From assembly GCA_002359975.1 (NCBI GenBank), contig DENG01000075.1, positions 247-18,535 on the forward strand: 18,289 nt of DNA, given 5' to 3'. The translations under genes and the position numbers were made by a program. The DNA comes from Polynucleobacter sp. UBA2650. Its GTDB lineage: Bacteria > Pseudomonadota > Gammaproteobacteria > Burkholderiales > Burkholderiaceae. This document shows, one piece after another, positions 1 to 8,664 of this stretch. Position 1 is the first letter of the stretch, and each line of letters opens with the position of its first letter. Under the pieces are notes generated by a model. That model was not told where the DNA came from. It ran no database searches and saw only the letters and a list, made by a program, of their open reading frames with translations.

Positions 1-522
1 CTGAATGCGACCCAAGTAGCGATGTTCTTGGTGGTCCCAAGACTTCTGGTCAATGCAGGATTACCACTCGATGATCATTGGAAGGTGTATTTCCCTGTGG
101 TGGTTATCTCTTTTTTCTTGATGCTTCCGGGAATTATTTATGGTGAGAAAAAGAAACAGTGGCGTCGTGTTTTGCTGACTTCTGTTGTCATTCTTTTGTT
201 GGCACAAGTACTATTTTTACAAGCGCATTCGCTTGCGTTGATTGTGCTTGCGCTGTTAGTTTATTTTGTGGGCTTTAATTTATTAGAGGCCTTGCAGCCT
301 TCCATGGTCTCACGTTGGGCCAAAGATGAAAAAGGAGCAGCGCTCGGAATTTACAACACTACACAATCCGTAGGATTATTTGCAGGCGCTGCTATTGGTG
401 GCTTATTAATGCAATACTCCGGTTACTTATCGGTGTTTATTGGCGGCAGTGTTTTGATTATTCTCTGGCTTATAATTGCATGGCCAATGCGCAATGTTCC
501 ATCTGCGCAATCGGCATCGTAG
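1..522 (+). CDS. MFS transporter, C-terminal part (5' end outside window)
   Basis: The reading frame is open from base 1 and ends at TAG 520-522; the first ATG inside it (22) is internal, because the upstream codons read straight through. About 173 residues remain, with roughly five hydrophobic segments: one just after the HWKVYFP stretch, one after a basic KKKQWRR loop, one ending in FNLLEAL, one around [16 protein letters not shown], and a last one before the stop. This matches the C-terminal half of a 12-helix major facilitator permease, which exports or imports small molecules across the inner membrane. The spacing and the LGIYN..Q..G..aG.aiGG pattern resemble the drug-efflux / YajR-like branch. 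That assignment is by resemblance only, and the substrate cannot be inferred. No extra C-terminal YAM-type domain follows the last helix. The gene reads toward ssb, 43 bp downstream. Confidence 0.85.
   Translation: MNATQVAMFLVVPRLLVNAGLPLDDHWKVYFPVVVISFFLMLPGIIYGEKKKQWRRVLLTSVVILLLAQVLFLQAHSLALIVLALLVYFVGFNLLEALQPSMVSRWAKDEKGAALGIYNTTQSVGLFAGAAIGGLLMQYSGYLSVFIGGSVLIILWLIIAWPMRNVPSAQSAS
471..476 (+). promoter_or_regulatory. possible -10 element for ssb inside the MFS gene end
   Basis: A perfect TATAAT lies about 90 bp before the ssb start, within the last MFS helix codons. No good -35 sits at 16-18 bp: the nearest TTG-type hexamer (454-459) is only 11 bp away. A transcript from here would begin near the MFS stop codon. 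The site is weak on its own, and ssb could equally be read through from the MFS gene. Confidence 0.25.
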
Positions 523-555
523 CTTTAGCCACACTTTTTATTTACTTTTTACTTC

Positions 556-560
556 GGGAG
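556..560 (+). promoter_or_regulatory. Shine-Dalgarno of ssb (decides start)
   Basis: GGGAG ends 5 bp before the ATG at 566. It supports that start over the longer in-frame ATG at 476, which lies inside the MFS gene and would add 30 residues not found in SSB proteins. Confidence 0.75.
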
Positions 561-565
561 ACAAA

Positions 566-1003
566 ATGGCTTCAGTCAATAAAGTCATCATAGTTGGTAA
601 TGTTGGGCGCGACCCAGAAACACGTTATATGCCCAGTGGTGACGCCGTCACCAATATTTCTGTTGCAACCTCAGACCGTTACAAAGATAAGCAGACGGGT
701 GAGATGAAAGAAAATACAGAATGGCATCGAATAGCCTTCTTTGGCAAGCTGGCTGAGATTGCTGGTCAATATCTCAAAAAGGGTTCTCAGGTTTATGTGG
801 AGGGTCGCTTGCGTACGCGTAAGTGGACTGATCAAAGCGGTCAAGAAAAATATTCAACCGAGATCATTGCTGACAGTATGCAAATGCTCGGAGCGCGTAT
901 GGCCGGTTCAGGGGATGCTGGTGATCGCCCCAAGTCTCCTGAAAGCACTCCTAGTCAAGCGCCCGGTGGTCTAGGCGCCATGGACGACGATATTCCTTTC
1001 TAA
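566..1003 (+). CDS. ssb: Single-stranded DNA-binding protein
   Basis: A 145-residue SSB that coats single-stranded DNA during replication, recombination and repair, normally as a homotetramer. The N-terminal OB-fold is clear: [20 protein letters not shown] at residues 1-20, then the [14 protein letters not shown] segment at 51-64 with the DNA-stacking Trp at 53, and the [15 protein letters not shown] strand at 73-87. A glycine/proline/serine-rich linker (about 112-138) leads to the acidic tip DDDIPF, which docks partner proteins such as exonuclease I and PriA in known SSBs. The linker is short, so the protein is smaller than the 178-residue E. coli SSB. The start at 566 is chosen from the SD at 556-560 and from family alignment. 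The gene converges with queF, 12 bp away. Confidence 0.97.
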   Translation: MASVNKVIIVGNVGRDPETRYMPSGDAVTNISVATSDRYKDKQTGEMKENTEWHRIAFFGKLAEIAGQYLKKGSQVYVEGRLRTRKWTDQSGQEKYSTEIIADSMQMLGARMAGSGDAGDRPKSPESTPSQAPGGLGAMDDDIPF

Positions 1004-1015
1004 GCCCTTGTTGGA

Positions 1016-1855
1016 TTACTGCCTGGCGTGACGAATATTGTTAGGCCAGGCAGCGTTGTAATCGGTCCGAAATGGATTGATATCCAAGCCGCCACGGCGT
1101 GTGTAACGCGCATATACCGATAATTTTTCTGGTTTACATTGCGCCTTGATATCGCAGAATATTTTTTCTACGCAGTGCTCATGAAATTCCCCGAGTTGGC
1201 GAAAGCCAATTAGGTAACGGAGTAGTCCTTCCTCTTGAATCGGTCTTCCTTGATACTGAATTTGCACGCTGGCCCAGTCAGGCTGACCGGTAACTGGACA
1301 GTTCGATTTAAGTAAGTGAGATACGAAGGTTTGAGTGATTGGAGCAGATTTGTGATCGGCTTGTAATAAAAGTGGATCCGCTTTTTGATGGCTATTTATT
1401 TCAATGTCAAGACGATCTAATAACTGCCCCTCGAGTTCTTCAATAGGATTCATTTTTTTGTTTGCGGTGACTTCATTGGGCTGAACTAATTTCACCTGAA
1501 GACTGGCTCCCAAAACCTTGGCAAGGTCTTTCTGTAGGCATGCTCTTACGGATGCTAAGTCAGCAAAACAATGTTGGTTTAGGCTATTGAGATATAGCTT
1601 GAATGATTTGGATTCAATCATATTGGGAGACTCGGCAGGAATGATAAATTCTGCCAATGCAATTTGTGGTTTGCCTTTGAGGTTTAGCCAAGCAAGTTCA
1701 TAAGCATTCCATATATCGACCCCAAAGAAGGGTGGCGTGGATTGCGCATTAAATCCTAGGGTAGATCGATTATCGGATCGTGCAATCGGAAAGAGGAGAC
1801 TCGGATCGTATTGATTGGGGTAGGCACTTTGTTGCCCAAGGACGAATTCAGTCAT
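1016..1855 (-). CDS. queF: NADPH-dependent 7-cyano-7-deazaguanine (preQ0) reductase, long type
   Basis: QueF reduces the nitrile of preQ0 to the aminomethyl of preQ1 with two NADPH, a late step of queuosine tRNA modification, in the cytosol. At 279 residues this is the long, two-T-fold-domain (type II, E. coli-like) form. The N-terminal half carries the QueF motif ESKSFKLYLNSLNQ at residues 81-94. The C-terminal half carries the nucleophilic Cys186 in SNCPVTGQPDW, Asp193 as the matching general acid/base, the FHEHCVE motif at 224-230 and RGGLDINPFR at 254-263. All expected active-site residues are present. It is the last gene of the minus-strand group, 11 bp after the nucleotidase stop. The SD is weak. 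The last codons form one arm of an inverted repeat (1019-1053). Confidence 0.96.
   Translation of the reverse strand: MTEFVLGQQSAYPNQYDPSLLFPIARSDNRSTLGFNAQSTPPFFGVDIWNAYELAWLNLKGKPQIALAEFIIPAESPNMIESKSFKLYLNSLNQHCFADLASVRACLQKDLAKVLGASLQVKLVQPNEVTANKKMNPIEELEGQLLDRLDIEINSHQKADPLLLQADHKSAPITQTFVSHLLKSNCPVTGQPDWASVQIQYQGRPIQEEGLLRYLIGFRQLGEFHEHCVEKIFCDIKAQCKPEKLSVYARYTRRGGLDINPFRTDYNAAWPNNIRHARQ
1019..1053. repeat. Perfect 9-bp inverted repeat at the ssb/queF convergence
   Basis: CTGCCTGGC (1019-1027) and GCCAGGCAG (1045-1053) are exact reverse complements separated by 17 bp that include AATATT. The repeat lies within the last codons of queF, 16 bp past the ssb stop. No T-tract follows either arm, so it is not a canonical intrinsic terminator. 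It could still stabilise or end the ssb transcript, which would run into it. Confidence 0.55.
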
Positions 1856-1866
1856 GCGAACTTTGC

Positions 1867-2823
1867 TTAAGTTTTATTGCGCTCACTATTAGCGACTCCT
1901 GAGATTACATGACCCGTAGGAGCAACACTAGAAGCCGCATTGCAATGGCCGGTTTGATCATCAAAGAAAAAGTCTGGCTCAAACTCTTTTAAGAACTCGC
2001 GTTTGGATAAACCGCCTAAGAACATAGCCTCATCGACCTCAATTCCCCAGTCCATCAAGGTGCGAATCGCTCGTTCATGTGCGGGCGCAGAGCGTGCAGT
2101 AACCAAAGCAGTCCGAATCCGCATCTCACTTTTGGGCGCAGATTCATTTTGCAGTTGATGCAGCGCTGCCAATAAAGGCTTAAAGGGACCAGGTGGAAGT
2201 GGGATGGAAACATTTTTACTTTCATGGGCAACGAATGCTTTTAATCCTTGATCCTGAAAAACTTGCTCTGCCTCATCAGAAAATAGTACTGCGTCGCCGT
2301 CAAAGGCGATACGGATTTCATTGGGATTATGTTCAGCCGTTTTGCTGGACTCTGGATAAACACGCGCCGCTGGAAATCCTGCAGCAAGGGTGGCGCGTAC
2401 ATCCTCTTCATTGGCTGATAGAAATAAATTTGCCTGTAGGGATTTGAGGTAATGGTATGGGGGCCTACCCCTTGTGAACACTCCACGCTCAATATCAAGT
2501 CCATGATGCTTGGCGGAACGAAAGACACGCAAACCGCTAACAGGATCATTACGCGAGAGGATTACCACCTCAACCCGTTGCTTATCTTGGTTAAAGCGTA
2601 ATAATTTTTTGACCAGCGGAAAAGCAACTCCAGTTTGCGCAGGGGCAGCTATTCGCTCAAGCTGCAATTTCATGTAGGCACTGTCATCGCTTTGCTCAAA
2701 CAGACGATTCTCTTCCTCAAAATCAAATAAAGCCCTTGAGGAGATCGCAACCACCAATTTGCCATCGAGCGTATAAGACATATTATTTGAGAAACAATCG
2801 GTAAGCGGGGTTCTTGCTTTCAT
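1867..2823 (-). CDS. Cytosolic 5'-nucleotidase, PF06189 family
   Basis: This 318-residue protein resembles the bacterial 5'-nucleotidase family related to animal NT5C1, HAD-fold enzymes that dephosphorylate nucleoside 5'-monophosphates. Family blocks in order: LVVAISSRALFDFEEENRLFE (23-43, likely HAD motif I region), SRNDPVSGLRVF (90-101), TRGRPPYHYL (117-126), RIAFDGDAVLFSDE (171-184), TARSAPAHERAIRTL (242-256), FLGGLSK (268-274) and FFFDDQTGHC (285-294, acidic metal-binding end). The preferred nucleotide cannot be read from sequence. Start choice is uncertain. ATG 2823 overlaps ilvA by 41 bp, while ATG 2781 (residue 15, MSYTLDGK) sits just past the ilvA stop and matches where homologues usually begin; neither has a clear SD. 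The gene sits between ilvA and queF in one co-directional group, probably translated from a shared message. Confidence 0.88.
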   Translation of the reverse strand: MKARTPLTDCFSNNMSYTLDGKLVVAISSRALFDFEEENRLFEQSDDSAYMKLQLERIAAPAQTGVAFPLVKKLLRFNQDKQRVEVVILSRNDPVSGLRVFRSAKHHGLDIERGVFTRGRPPYHYLKSLQANLFLSANEEDVRATLAAGFPAARVYPESSKTAEHNPNEIRIAFDGDAVLFSDEAEQVFQDQGLKAFVAHESKNVSIPLPPGPFKPLLAALHQLQNESAPKSEMRIRTALVTARSAPAHERAIRTLMDWGIEVDEAMFLGGLSKREFLKEFEPDFFFDDQTGHCNAASSVAPTGHVISGVANSERNKT

Positions 2824-4303
2824 CCCAATGAGGGTAGCCCAAGGTCTTTAAGAAATGCTTGAAAGCCTGTTGTTCATTTTTTGGCACCTGAATACCAACC
2901 AAAATACGCCCATAGTCGGCACCATGATTGCGGTAATGGAAGAGACTAATGTTCCAGTTAGGGGCAAGACTGTCTAAGAAGCGCATTAGCGCCCCCGGGC
3001 GCTCTGGAAACTCAAAGCGATAAAGCAGTTCATCCTTGGCTAGCGGGGAGCTACCACCCACCATGTGACGTAAATGCGCTTTTGCAAGCTCATCATGACT
3101 AAGATCAATGGTTGCAAAACCAGCCTTCCGAAAGGACTGCGCAATCAATTTATTGTCGCCCGCCTTTTGTGTCGAGATACCTACAAAAATATGTGCTTTG
3201 TCTTGATGGGCGATGCGGTAATTAAACTCCGTGACATTACGCTTGCCTAGCATTTTGCAAAAGGACTTAAAGGATCCGCGCTCCTCTGGAATGGTAATCG
3301 CAAACACAGCTTCTCTAAACTCACCAACATCCGCACGTTCTGCAACAAAGCGGAGACGACTAAAGTTCATATTAGCGCCACAGGCAATTGCTACAAAAGT
3401 TTTATTTTTAAGACGATGTTGCTCAATGTATTTTTTGGCACCTGCAATCGCTAGTGCACCAGCGGGCTCTAAAATACTTCGTGTATCCGTAAATACATCA
3501 TTAATAGCAGCGCAGATCTCATCGGTATCCACAAGGACAATGTCATCCACTACACGCTGACAAATCTTGAATGTTTCTTTGCCGACTAGCTTGACTGCAG
3601 TGCCATCTGAAAATAAACCGACTTCCTTTAACTCAATCCGTTTACCAGCGGCGAGTGATTGCCTCATTGCGTCGGAGTCTACTGTTTGTACACCAATTAT
3701 TTTAATGTTTGGGCGGACAGCTTTGACATATTCACCTACGCCCGAAATTAATCCGCCGCCACCAATGGCGACAAAAATTGCATCGATCGTATCGGGATGT
3801 TGTTGCAGAATCTCTTGGGCAATAGTGCCTTGTCCGGCAATAACATCTGGATCATCAAAGGGATGTATAAATGTATAACCCTTTTTTGTTTGAAGTTGCT
3901 GCGCATGTTCGTATGCATCGCTATAAGAATCTCCAAACAAAATGAGTTCCACCCATTTTTTCCCGTGAGCCTTTACAGCATCAATTTTCACCTGTGGGGT
4001 TGTGACCGGCATAACGATAATTGCTTTGCACTTTAACTTTGCAGCAGCAAGGGCGACGCCTTGTGCATGGTTGCCTGCTGATGCGGCAATCACACCCTTT
4101 TTTAAAAGGGCTGGGCTCAGTTGCGCCATTTTGTTATAGGCACCCCGTAGCTTGAACGAGAATACTGCTTGATTGTCTTCGCGCTTTAAAAGAATGGTGT
4201 TGTGGAAGCGAGCGCTGAGATTGTTCGCCTTTTCAAGTTCGGTCTCTCGAGCCAGGTCGTAGACCTTGGCGCTCAAGATTCGCTTTAAATAGTTACTTTT
4301 CAT
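2783..4303 (-). CDS. ilvA: Threonine ammonia-lyase, biosynthetic (threonine deaminase)
   Basis: IlvA is the PLP enzyme that deaminates L-threonine to 2-oxobutanoate, the first committed step to isoleucine, normally feedback-inhibited by isoleucine. From ATG 4303 it has 506 residues, against 514 in E. coli. The catalytic domain shows KREDNQAVFSFKLRGAYN with PLP Lys51, SAGNHAQG (75-82) and the phosphate-binding GGGGLISG (181-188). Two ACT-like regulatory domains follow (roughly 327-405 and 422-500), ending in YPHWDESKNPAYRLFLK, so this is the long biosynthetic form rather than the short catabolic one. The frame stays open upstream to a TTG at 4378, but the extra 25 residues lie where family members have none and run into the promoter region. 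It leads the minus-strand group with the nucleotidase and queF, and is divergent from the large dehydrogenase gene. Confidence 0.96.
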   Translation of the reverse strand: MKSNYLKRILSAKVYDLARETELEKANNLSARFHNTILLKREDNQAVFSFKLRGAYNKMAQLSPALLKKGVIAASAGNHAQGVALAAAKLKCKAIIVMPVTTPQVKIDAVKAHGKKWVELILFGDSYSDAYEHAQQLQTKKGYTFIHPFDDPDVIAGQGTIAQEILQQHPDTIDAIFVAIGGGGLISGVGEYVKAVRPNIKIIGVQTVDSDAMRQSLAAGKRIELKEVGLFSDGTAVKLVGKETFKICQRVVDDIVLVDTDEICAAINDVFTDTRSILEPAGALAIAGAKKYIEQHRLKNKTFVAIACGANMNFSRLRFVAERADVGEFREAVFAITIPEERGSFKSFCKMLGKRNVTEFNYRIAHQDKAHIFVGISTQKAGDNKLIAQSFRKAGFATIDLSHDELAKAHLRHMVGGSSPLAKDELLYRFEFPERPGALMRFLDSLAPNWNISLFHYRNHGADYGRILVGIQVPKNEQQAFKHFLKTLGYPHWDESKNPAYRLFLK

Positions 4304-4312
4304 GCTCAAAGC

Positions 4313-4328
4313 GTACCATGGATGGTAC
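4313..4328. promoter_or_regulatory. Dyad just upstream of the ilvA start codon
   Basis: GTACCAT and ATGGTAC form a perfect 7-bp inverted repeat with a 2-bp spacer. It ends 9 bp before the ilvA ATG (minus strand). In RNA it could fold over the initiation region, and in DNA it could bind a dimeric regulator. Its function is not known. Confidence 0.4.
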
Positions 4329-4358
4329 TTAAGTCCTTCAATTGATTCAGGATTGTGT

Positions 4359-4386
4359 ATTAGACCAAACTCACGCAAATTGCGAA
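4359..4386 (-). promoter_or_regulatory. Candidate ilvA promoter
   Basis: Read on the minus strand, TTCGCA (4386-4381) and TCTAAT (4364-4359) are 16 bp apart. The -10 matches consensus at 5 of 6 positions and the -35 at 4 of 6. Transcription would begin near 4352, leaving a leader of about 50 bases that contains the 4313-4328 dyad. Prediction by eye only. Confidence 0.35.
4374..4384. promoter_or_regulatory. CGCAA-N-TTGCG dyad, candidate operator
   Basis: A perfect 5-bp inverted repeat with a 1-bp centre in the middle of the ilvA/dehydrogenase divergent region. It overlaps the candidate ilvA -35, so a protein bound here could act on both directions. The regulator is unidentified. Confidence 0.35.
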
Positions 4387-4422
4387 GGTCTACTAAAATA
4401 GGCTTTTAATAGCTAAGCTCCT

Positions 4423-7400
4423 ATGAACGCTCCCATCCCCTTAGACAGGTTGTCTGAGACCGATACGGAAACTCCCCGTTTGCGCGAGATTCCGTATAAC
4501 TACACCTCGTTTTCAGATAAGGAGATTGTAATTCGCCTTTTGGGCAAAGAGGCTTGGCAAACTCTCGAGACATTGCGTGGAGTGAGGCGAACAGGTCGCT
4601 CGGCTAGGATGCTATTTGAGGTATTGGGAGATATTTGGGTAGTGCAACGTAACCCATACTTGCAAGATGATTTGCTCGACAACCCAGGACGTCGACGGGC
4701 GTTAATTGATGCGTTATGGCATCGCTTGGGTGAAGTTGAAAAGCGGGTGTCGGATGACTCTGCAAAGCAAGTGACTTTACTAATTACTAGTGCCAGAAAA
4801 GCAGTGCAATCATTTGAGCAGGAGTTTCAGACGGTAGAGCAGTTACGCAAGCAAGCGAAGCGTATATTTGGTAAATGCACACATCCTGACAATGTTTCTT
4901 TTGATGGCATGTCACGCGTCGCACATGTGACCGATGCTACCGATTGGCGCGTTGAATATCCCTTCGTCGTTTTAAAGCCAGACACTGAAGCAGAAATTCC
5001 GAGCTTAGTGAAAGCATGTATTGAGCTTGGCCTAACGATTGTGCCAAGGGGTGGTGGTACCGGGTATACCGGCGGCGCTATTCCCATGGTAGCAATGTCT
5101 GCTGTTATTAATACTGAGAAATTAATTGATTTAGGTGTGGTTGAAAAGAAAGCACTACCGGGCCTAAACAATTTAGTACCTGTTATTTATTCTGGCGCAG
5201 GTGTGGTTACGCGCCGTGTAGCGGATGCGGCAGAGCTCGCGGGTCTAGTCTTTGCTGTGGACCCTACCTCTGCAGATGCGAGTTGCATTGGTGGAAATAT
5301 TGCGATGAATGCGGGTGGTAAAAAAGCAGTTCTATGGGGTACTGCACTAGATAATCTAGCAAGTTGGCGGATGGTCGACCCGCAGGGTAATTGGTTGGAT
5401 GTTGAGCGCTTAGATCACAACTTAGGAAAAATACATGAGGTTCCTAAGACACGTTTTCAATTGATCTGGTCAGACGGCCATGATGAACCCGGCAAAAAAG
5501 TAATTCGCTCTGAACTGCTTGAGATTGATGGTGCCAAGTTTAGGAAATCAGGGCTGGGTAAAGACGTTACTGATAAGTTTTTGTCAGGCTTACCCGGAAT
5601 ACAAAAAGAAGGTTGCGACGGACTCATTACAAGCGCCACGTGGATATTGCATCGTATGCCCAAACATATGCGCACTGTCTGTTTGGAGTTTTTTGGACAA
5701 GCGCGCGAAGCGATTCCAAGTATTGTGGAGATCAAAGCATATCTAGACGATTTGAGCAAAAAGGGCGGCCCAATCTTGGCGGGTCTTGAACATCTAGACG
5801 ATCGTTATCTAAAAGCAGTGGGCTATTCGACAAAGTCCAAGCGCAATGGTTTACCTAAAATGGTATTGATCGGGGATATTGCTGGCGAGATTGAAGAAGA
5901 GGTGGCGGCTGCAACGAGTGAAGTTGTTCGAATGGCTAATCGCCGTGTCGGTGAAGGCTTTGTTGCTGTCAGTGCGGAAGCTCGCAAAAAGTTTTGGCTA
6001 GATCGTGCCCGCACAGCCGCAATTGCTAAGCACACTAATGCATTTAAGATTAATGAAGATGTTGTAATCCCGCTTGAGCGTATGGGAGAGTACACCGATG
6101 GAATTGAGCAAATCAATATTGAGCTATCGCTTAAAAATAAGTTGCAATTACTCGATGCATTAGAGAGTTATATCAAGCAACCGCTATTACCCATTCGAGC
6201 TAATGAGGAAATTGAAAACATCTCACAAGCAGAAATGGTTGGCGATCGCGTGCAGCAGGCGCAAGCTTTAATCCAGAGTGTTCGGGATCAATGGTCAGAC
6301 TGGTTAGGAAATATCAACGCTTACTTTCCGAAGATTCAGGATGGAGGCTTACGCGCTTCTTGGAAAATTCAATTATTAGCACCCCTACAAATAATCTTTG
6401 GCGGGGCAACGTTTGAATTAGTCCTTAAAGAAATCATTGCAATTCATCAAAAGATATTACGTAAGCGTGTATTTATTGCTTTGCATATGCACGCAGGTGA
6501 TGGCAATGTGCATACCAATATTCCGGTGAACTCTGATGATTATGAAATGCTACAAGATGCCCATCGCTCGGTTGATCGCATTATGGCCTTGGCGCGATCG
6601 CTTGATGGGGTGATCTCAGGCGAGCATGGAATCGGAATTACTAAATTAGAGTACTTGAGCGATGAGGAGCTAAAAGACTTTCGTTCATATAAGCAGCGAG
6701 TTGATCCTAATGGGCATTTCAATAAAGGTAAGTTAATGCCCAATGCTAATTTACAAATGGCCTACACACCAAGTTTTGGCTTAATGGGGCATGAGTCATT
6801 GATCATGCAGCAAAGCGATATTGGTGCGATTGCCGATAGCGTGAAGGATTGTCTACGCTGTGGTAAATGTAAGCCTGTTTGTGCAACCCACGTACCGCGA
6901 GCCAACTTACTCTATAGTCCTCGCGATAAGATTTTGGCAACCTCTTTATTAATAGAAGCGTTTTTATATGAGGAACAAACTCGCCGTGGCATCTCGGTAC
7001 GCCATTGGGAAATGTTTGATGACGTAGCAGCGCACTGCACCGTTTGCCATAAGTGCTATACCCCCTGCCCAGTGAAAATTGATTTTGGTGATGTCACCAT
7101 GAACATGCGCAACCTGTTGCGCAAGATGGGGCAGCGTCGTTTTAATCCTGGAACGGCAGCCTCCATGTTTTTCTTGAATGCAAGCAATCCCGAGACCATT
7201 CGTTTAACCCGGAAAGTAATGATTGAGTGGGGTTATGGCATTCAGCGCTTTGCCCATCAATTACTCAAGAAGTTAGCTAAACAACAAACAAAGCGACCCC
7301 CCGCCACTGTGGGTAAGCCGCCCATCCAAGAGCAAGTTATTTACTTTATTAATAAGAAGATGCCCGGTAATTTACCAAAGAAAACGGCAAGGGCATTACT

Positions 7401-8259
7401 GGATATTGAGAATGCGGATTTCGTACCGATTATTCGTGATCCCCAGAAAACCAGCGCTGATACGGAGGCAGTTTTTTATTTCCCAGGCTGCGGCTCTGAG
7501 CGTTTATTTTCTCAGGTCGGCTTAGCAACCCAAGCCATGCTTTGGCATGCTGGTGTACAAACCATTTTGCCCCCCGGTTACTTGTGTTGCGGTTATCCCC
7601 AAAAAGGGAATGGTGACTTTGATAAAGCAGAAAAAATGATCACCGATAACCGTGTTTTATTCCATCGTGTGGCTAATACCCTGAACTATCTCGATATCAA
7701 GACGGTCGTGGTCTCCTGCGGTACGTGTTATGACCAGTTGGCCGGCTATCAATTTGAACAGATCTTCCCTGGTTGCCGGATTATTGATATTCATGAGTAC
7801 CTGTTAGAAAAGGGCATCAAATTAGAGGGTGTGAACGGCGTTCGCTACATGTACCACGATCCTTGCCATACCCCGATGAAGTTACAAGATCCCTTAAAGA
7901 CTGTGAATGAGTTAATTCAGACTCAAGATGGCGCTGTAATTACTAAGAACGATCGTTGTTGTGGTGAATCAGGAACCTTGGCGGTCACGCGCCCAGATAT
8001 ATCTACCCAAGTGCGCTTTCGGAAGCAAATCGAGATGGAGAAAGGTGCAACTGCCCTACGTCAAGATTTTGCGGGTGATGTAAAGGTTTTAACCAGCTGC
8101 CCATCTTGTTTGCAAGGCTTAAGCCGTTTTGATGCTGATAGTAAAACCAGCGCAGACTATATTGTGGTTGAGATGGCAAAGCATATTTTGGGGGACAATT
8201 GGATGCAAGAGTATGTTGCCAAAGCAAATCAAGGCGGCATTGAAAGGGTATTGGTTTAA
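4423..8259 (+). CDS. FAD-binding / Fe-S oxidoreductase with N-terminal DUF3683 region (2-hydroxyacid dehydrogenase-like)
   Basis: A 1278-residue fusion enzyme. Residues about 20-150 match the uncharacterised DUF3683 region seen in betaproteobacterial members. Residues 175-420 are a VAO/PCMH-type FAD domain with [13 protein letters not shown] (208-220) and [19 protein letters not shown] (281-299). The substrate/cap half has [15 protein letters not shown] (688-702) and GEHGIG (733-738). Two 4Fe-4S ligand sets follow, [11 protein letters not shown] (810-820) and [12 protein letters not shown] (872-883). Two CCG modules end the protein (CCGYPQ 1055-1060, SCGTCYD 1099-1105, HDPCHT 1145-1150, CCGESGT 1179-1185, SCPSCLQG 1225-1232). 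This resembles GlpC/GlcF-type subunits fused to a GlcD/D-lactate/YdiJ-like flavoprotein. It likely oxidises a D-2-hydroxyacid and passes electrons toward quinone; the substrate is not known. There is no signal peptide and no SD is evident before the ATG. The next gene's ATG follows its TAA directly. Confidence 0.9.
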   Translation: MNAPIPLDRLSETDTETPRLREIPYNYTSFSDKEIVIRLLGKEAWQTLETLRGVRRTGRSARMLFEVLGDIWVVQRNPYLQDDLLDNPGRRRALIDALWHRLGEVEKRVSDDSAKQVTLLITSARKAVQSFEQEFQTVEQLRKQAKRIFGKCTHPDNVSFDGMSRVAHVTDATDWRVEYPFVVLKPDTEAEIPSLVKACIELGLTIVPRGGGTGYTGGAIPMVAMSAVINTEKLIDLGVVEKKALPGLNNLVPVIYSGAGVVTRRVADAAELAGLVFAVDPTSADASCIGGNIAMNAGGKKAVLWGTALDNLASWRMVDPQGNWLDVERLDHNLGKIHEVPKTRFQLIWSDGHDEPGKKVIRSELLEIDGAKFRKSGLGKDVTDKFLSGLPGIQKEGCDGLITSATWILHRMPKHMRTVCLEFFGQAREAIPSIVEIKAYLDDLSKKGGPILAGLEHLDDRYLKAVGYSTKSKRNGLPKMVLIGDIAGEIEEEVAAATSEVVRMANRRVGEGFVAVSAEARKKFWLDRARTAAIAKHTNAFKINEDVVIPLERMGEYTDGIEQINIELSLKNKLQLLDALESYIKQPLLPIRANEEIENISQAEMVGDRVQQAQALIQSVRDQWSDWLGNINAYFPKIQDGGLRASWKIQLLAPLQIIFGGATFELVLKEIIAIHQKILRKRVFIALHMHAGDGNVHTNIPVNSDDYEMLQDAHRSVDRIMALARSLDGVISGEHGIGITKLEYLSDEELKDFRSYKQRVDPNGHFNKGKLMPNANLQMAYTPSFGLMGHESLIMQQSDIGAIADSVKDCLRCGKCKPVCATHVPRANLLYSPRDKILATSLLIEAFLYEEQTRRGISVRHWEMFDDVAAHCTVCHKCYTPCPVKIDFGDVTMNMRNLLRKMGQRRFNPGTAASMFFLNASNPETIRLTRKVMIEWGYGIQRFAHQLLKKLAKQQTKRPPATVGKPPIQEQVIYFINKKMPGNLPKKTARALLDIENADFVPIIRDPQKTSADTEAVFYFPGCGSERLFSQVGLATQAMLWHAGVQTILPPGYLCCGYPQKGNGDFDKAEKMITDNRVLFHRVANTLNYLDIKTVVVSCGTCYDQLAGYQFEQIFPGCRIIDIHEYLLEKGIKLEGVNGVRYMYHDPCHTPMKLQDPLKTVNELIQTQDGAVITKNDRCCGESGTLAVTRPDISTQVRFRKQIEMEKGATALRQDFAGDVKVLTSCPSCLQGLSRFDADSKTSADYIVVEMAKHILGDNWMQEYVAKANQGGIERVLV

Positions 8260-8643
8260 ATGATTCCAACAAATGTAATCGTTCATGAGACCTCAAAGGT
8301 CTTGGAGCTTGCTTATGAGAATGGCAAGAACTATCGCTTACCGTTTGAGTTTTTGCGGGTTTACTCCCCATCGGCAGAGGTGAGGGGTCACGGTCCTGGA
8401 CAGGAGGTGCTGCAAACAGGTAAGCGAGAGGTGGCCATTGTTAACCTAGAGCCCGTTGGTCATTACGCGCTCAAGCCTACCTTTTCGGATGGGCATGATT
8501 CCGGTTTGTACTCTTGGGAGTATTTGCATGATTTGTGTGAGCATCAAGATGAGCTCTGGAACGACTATTTGCAACGCCTCGAAAGTGCTGGGGCTAATCG
8601 GGATGTTCCCATGGTGAGTCCAGCAAAGGGCTGCGGCCATTAA
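8260..8643 (+). CDS. DUF971 (GBBH-like N-terminal domain) protein
   Basis: A 127-residue single-domain protein of the DUF971 / PF06155 family. The hallmark blocks are FEFLRVYSPSAEVRGHG (29-45) and VGHYALKPTFSDGHDSGLYSWEYLHDL (66-92). The same domain occurs at the N-terminus of gamma-butyrobetaine hydroxylase and at the C-terminus of the plant Fe-S scaffold HCF101. A role in Fe-S or metal handling is therefore a reasonable guess, but the free-standing bacterial protein has no settled function that I know of. The tail ends KGCGH, which together with Cys93 and His95 could be metal ligands (inference). The ATG follows the dehydrogenase stop with no gap, so translation is probably coupled; ubiE starts 21 bp after its stop. 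Confidence 0.88.
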   Translation: MIPTNVIVHETSKVLELAYENGKNYRLPFEFLRVYSPSAEVRGHGPGQEVLQTGKREVAIVNLEPVGHYALKPTFSDGHDSGLYSWEYLHDLCEHQDELWNDYLQRLESAGANRDVPMVSPAKGCGH

Positions 8644-8664
8644 CGAATAGCACATCAAGCACCT

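Noticed and set aside
3231..3878. Plus-strand open frames opposite ilvA
   Set aside because: They are antisense to the conserved catalytic domain of ilvA and rich in Ser/Thr/Pro, as expected for complement translations.
4304..4378. N-terminal extension of ilvA from TTG 4378
   Set aside because: The 25 extra residues are absent from IlvA proteins, the start is TTG without an SD, and the stretch covers the candidate promoter.
8003..8371. Minus-strand open frame across the dehydrogenase/DUF971 junction
   Set aside because: It lies antisense to two well-supported genes and its product resembles no family I know.
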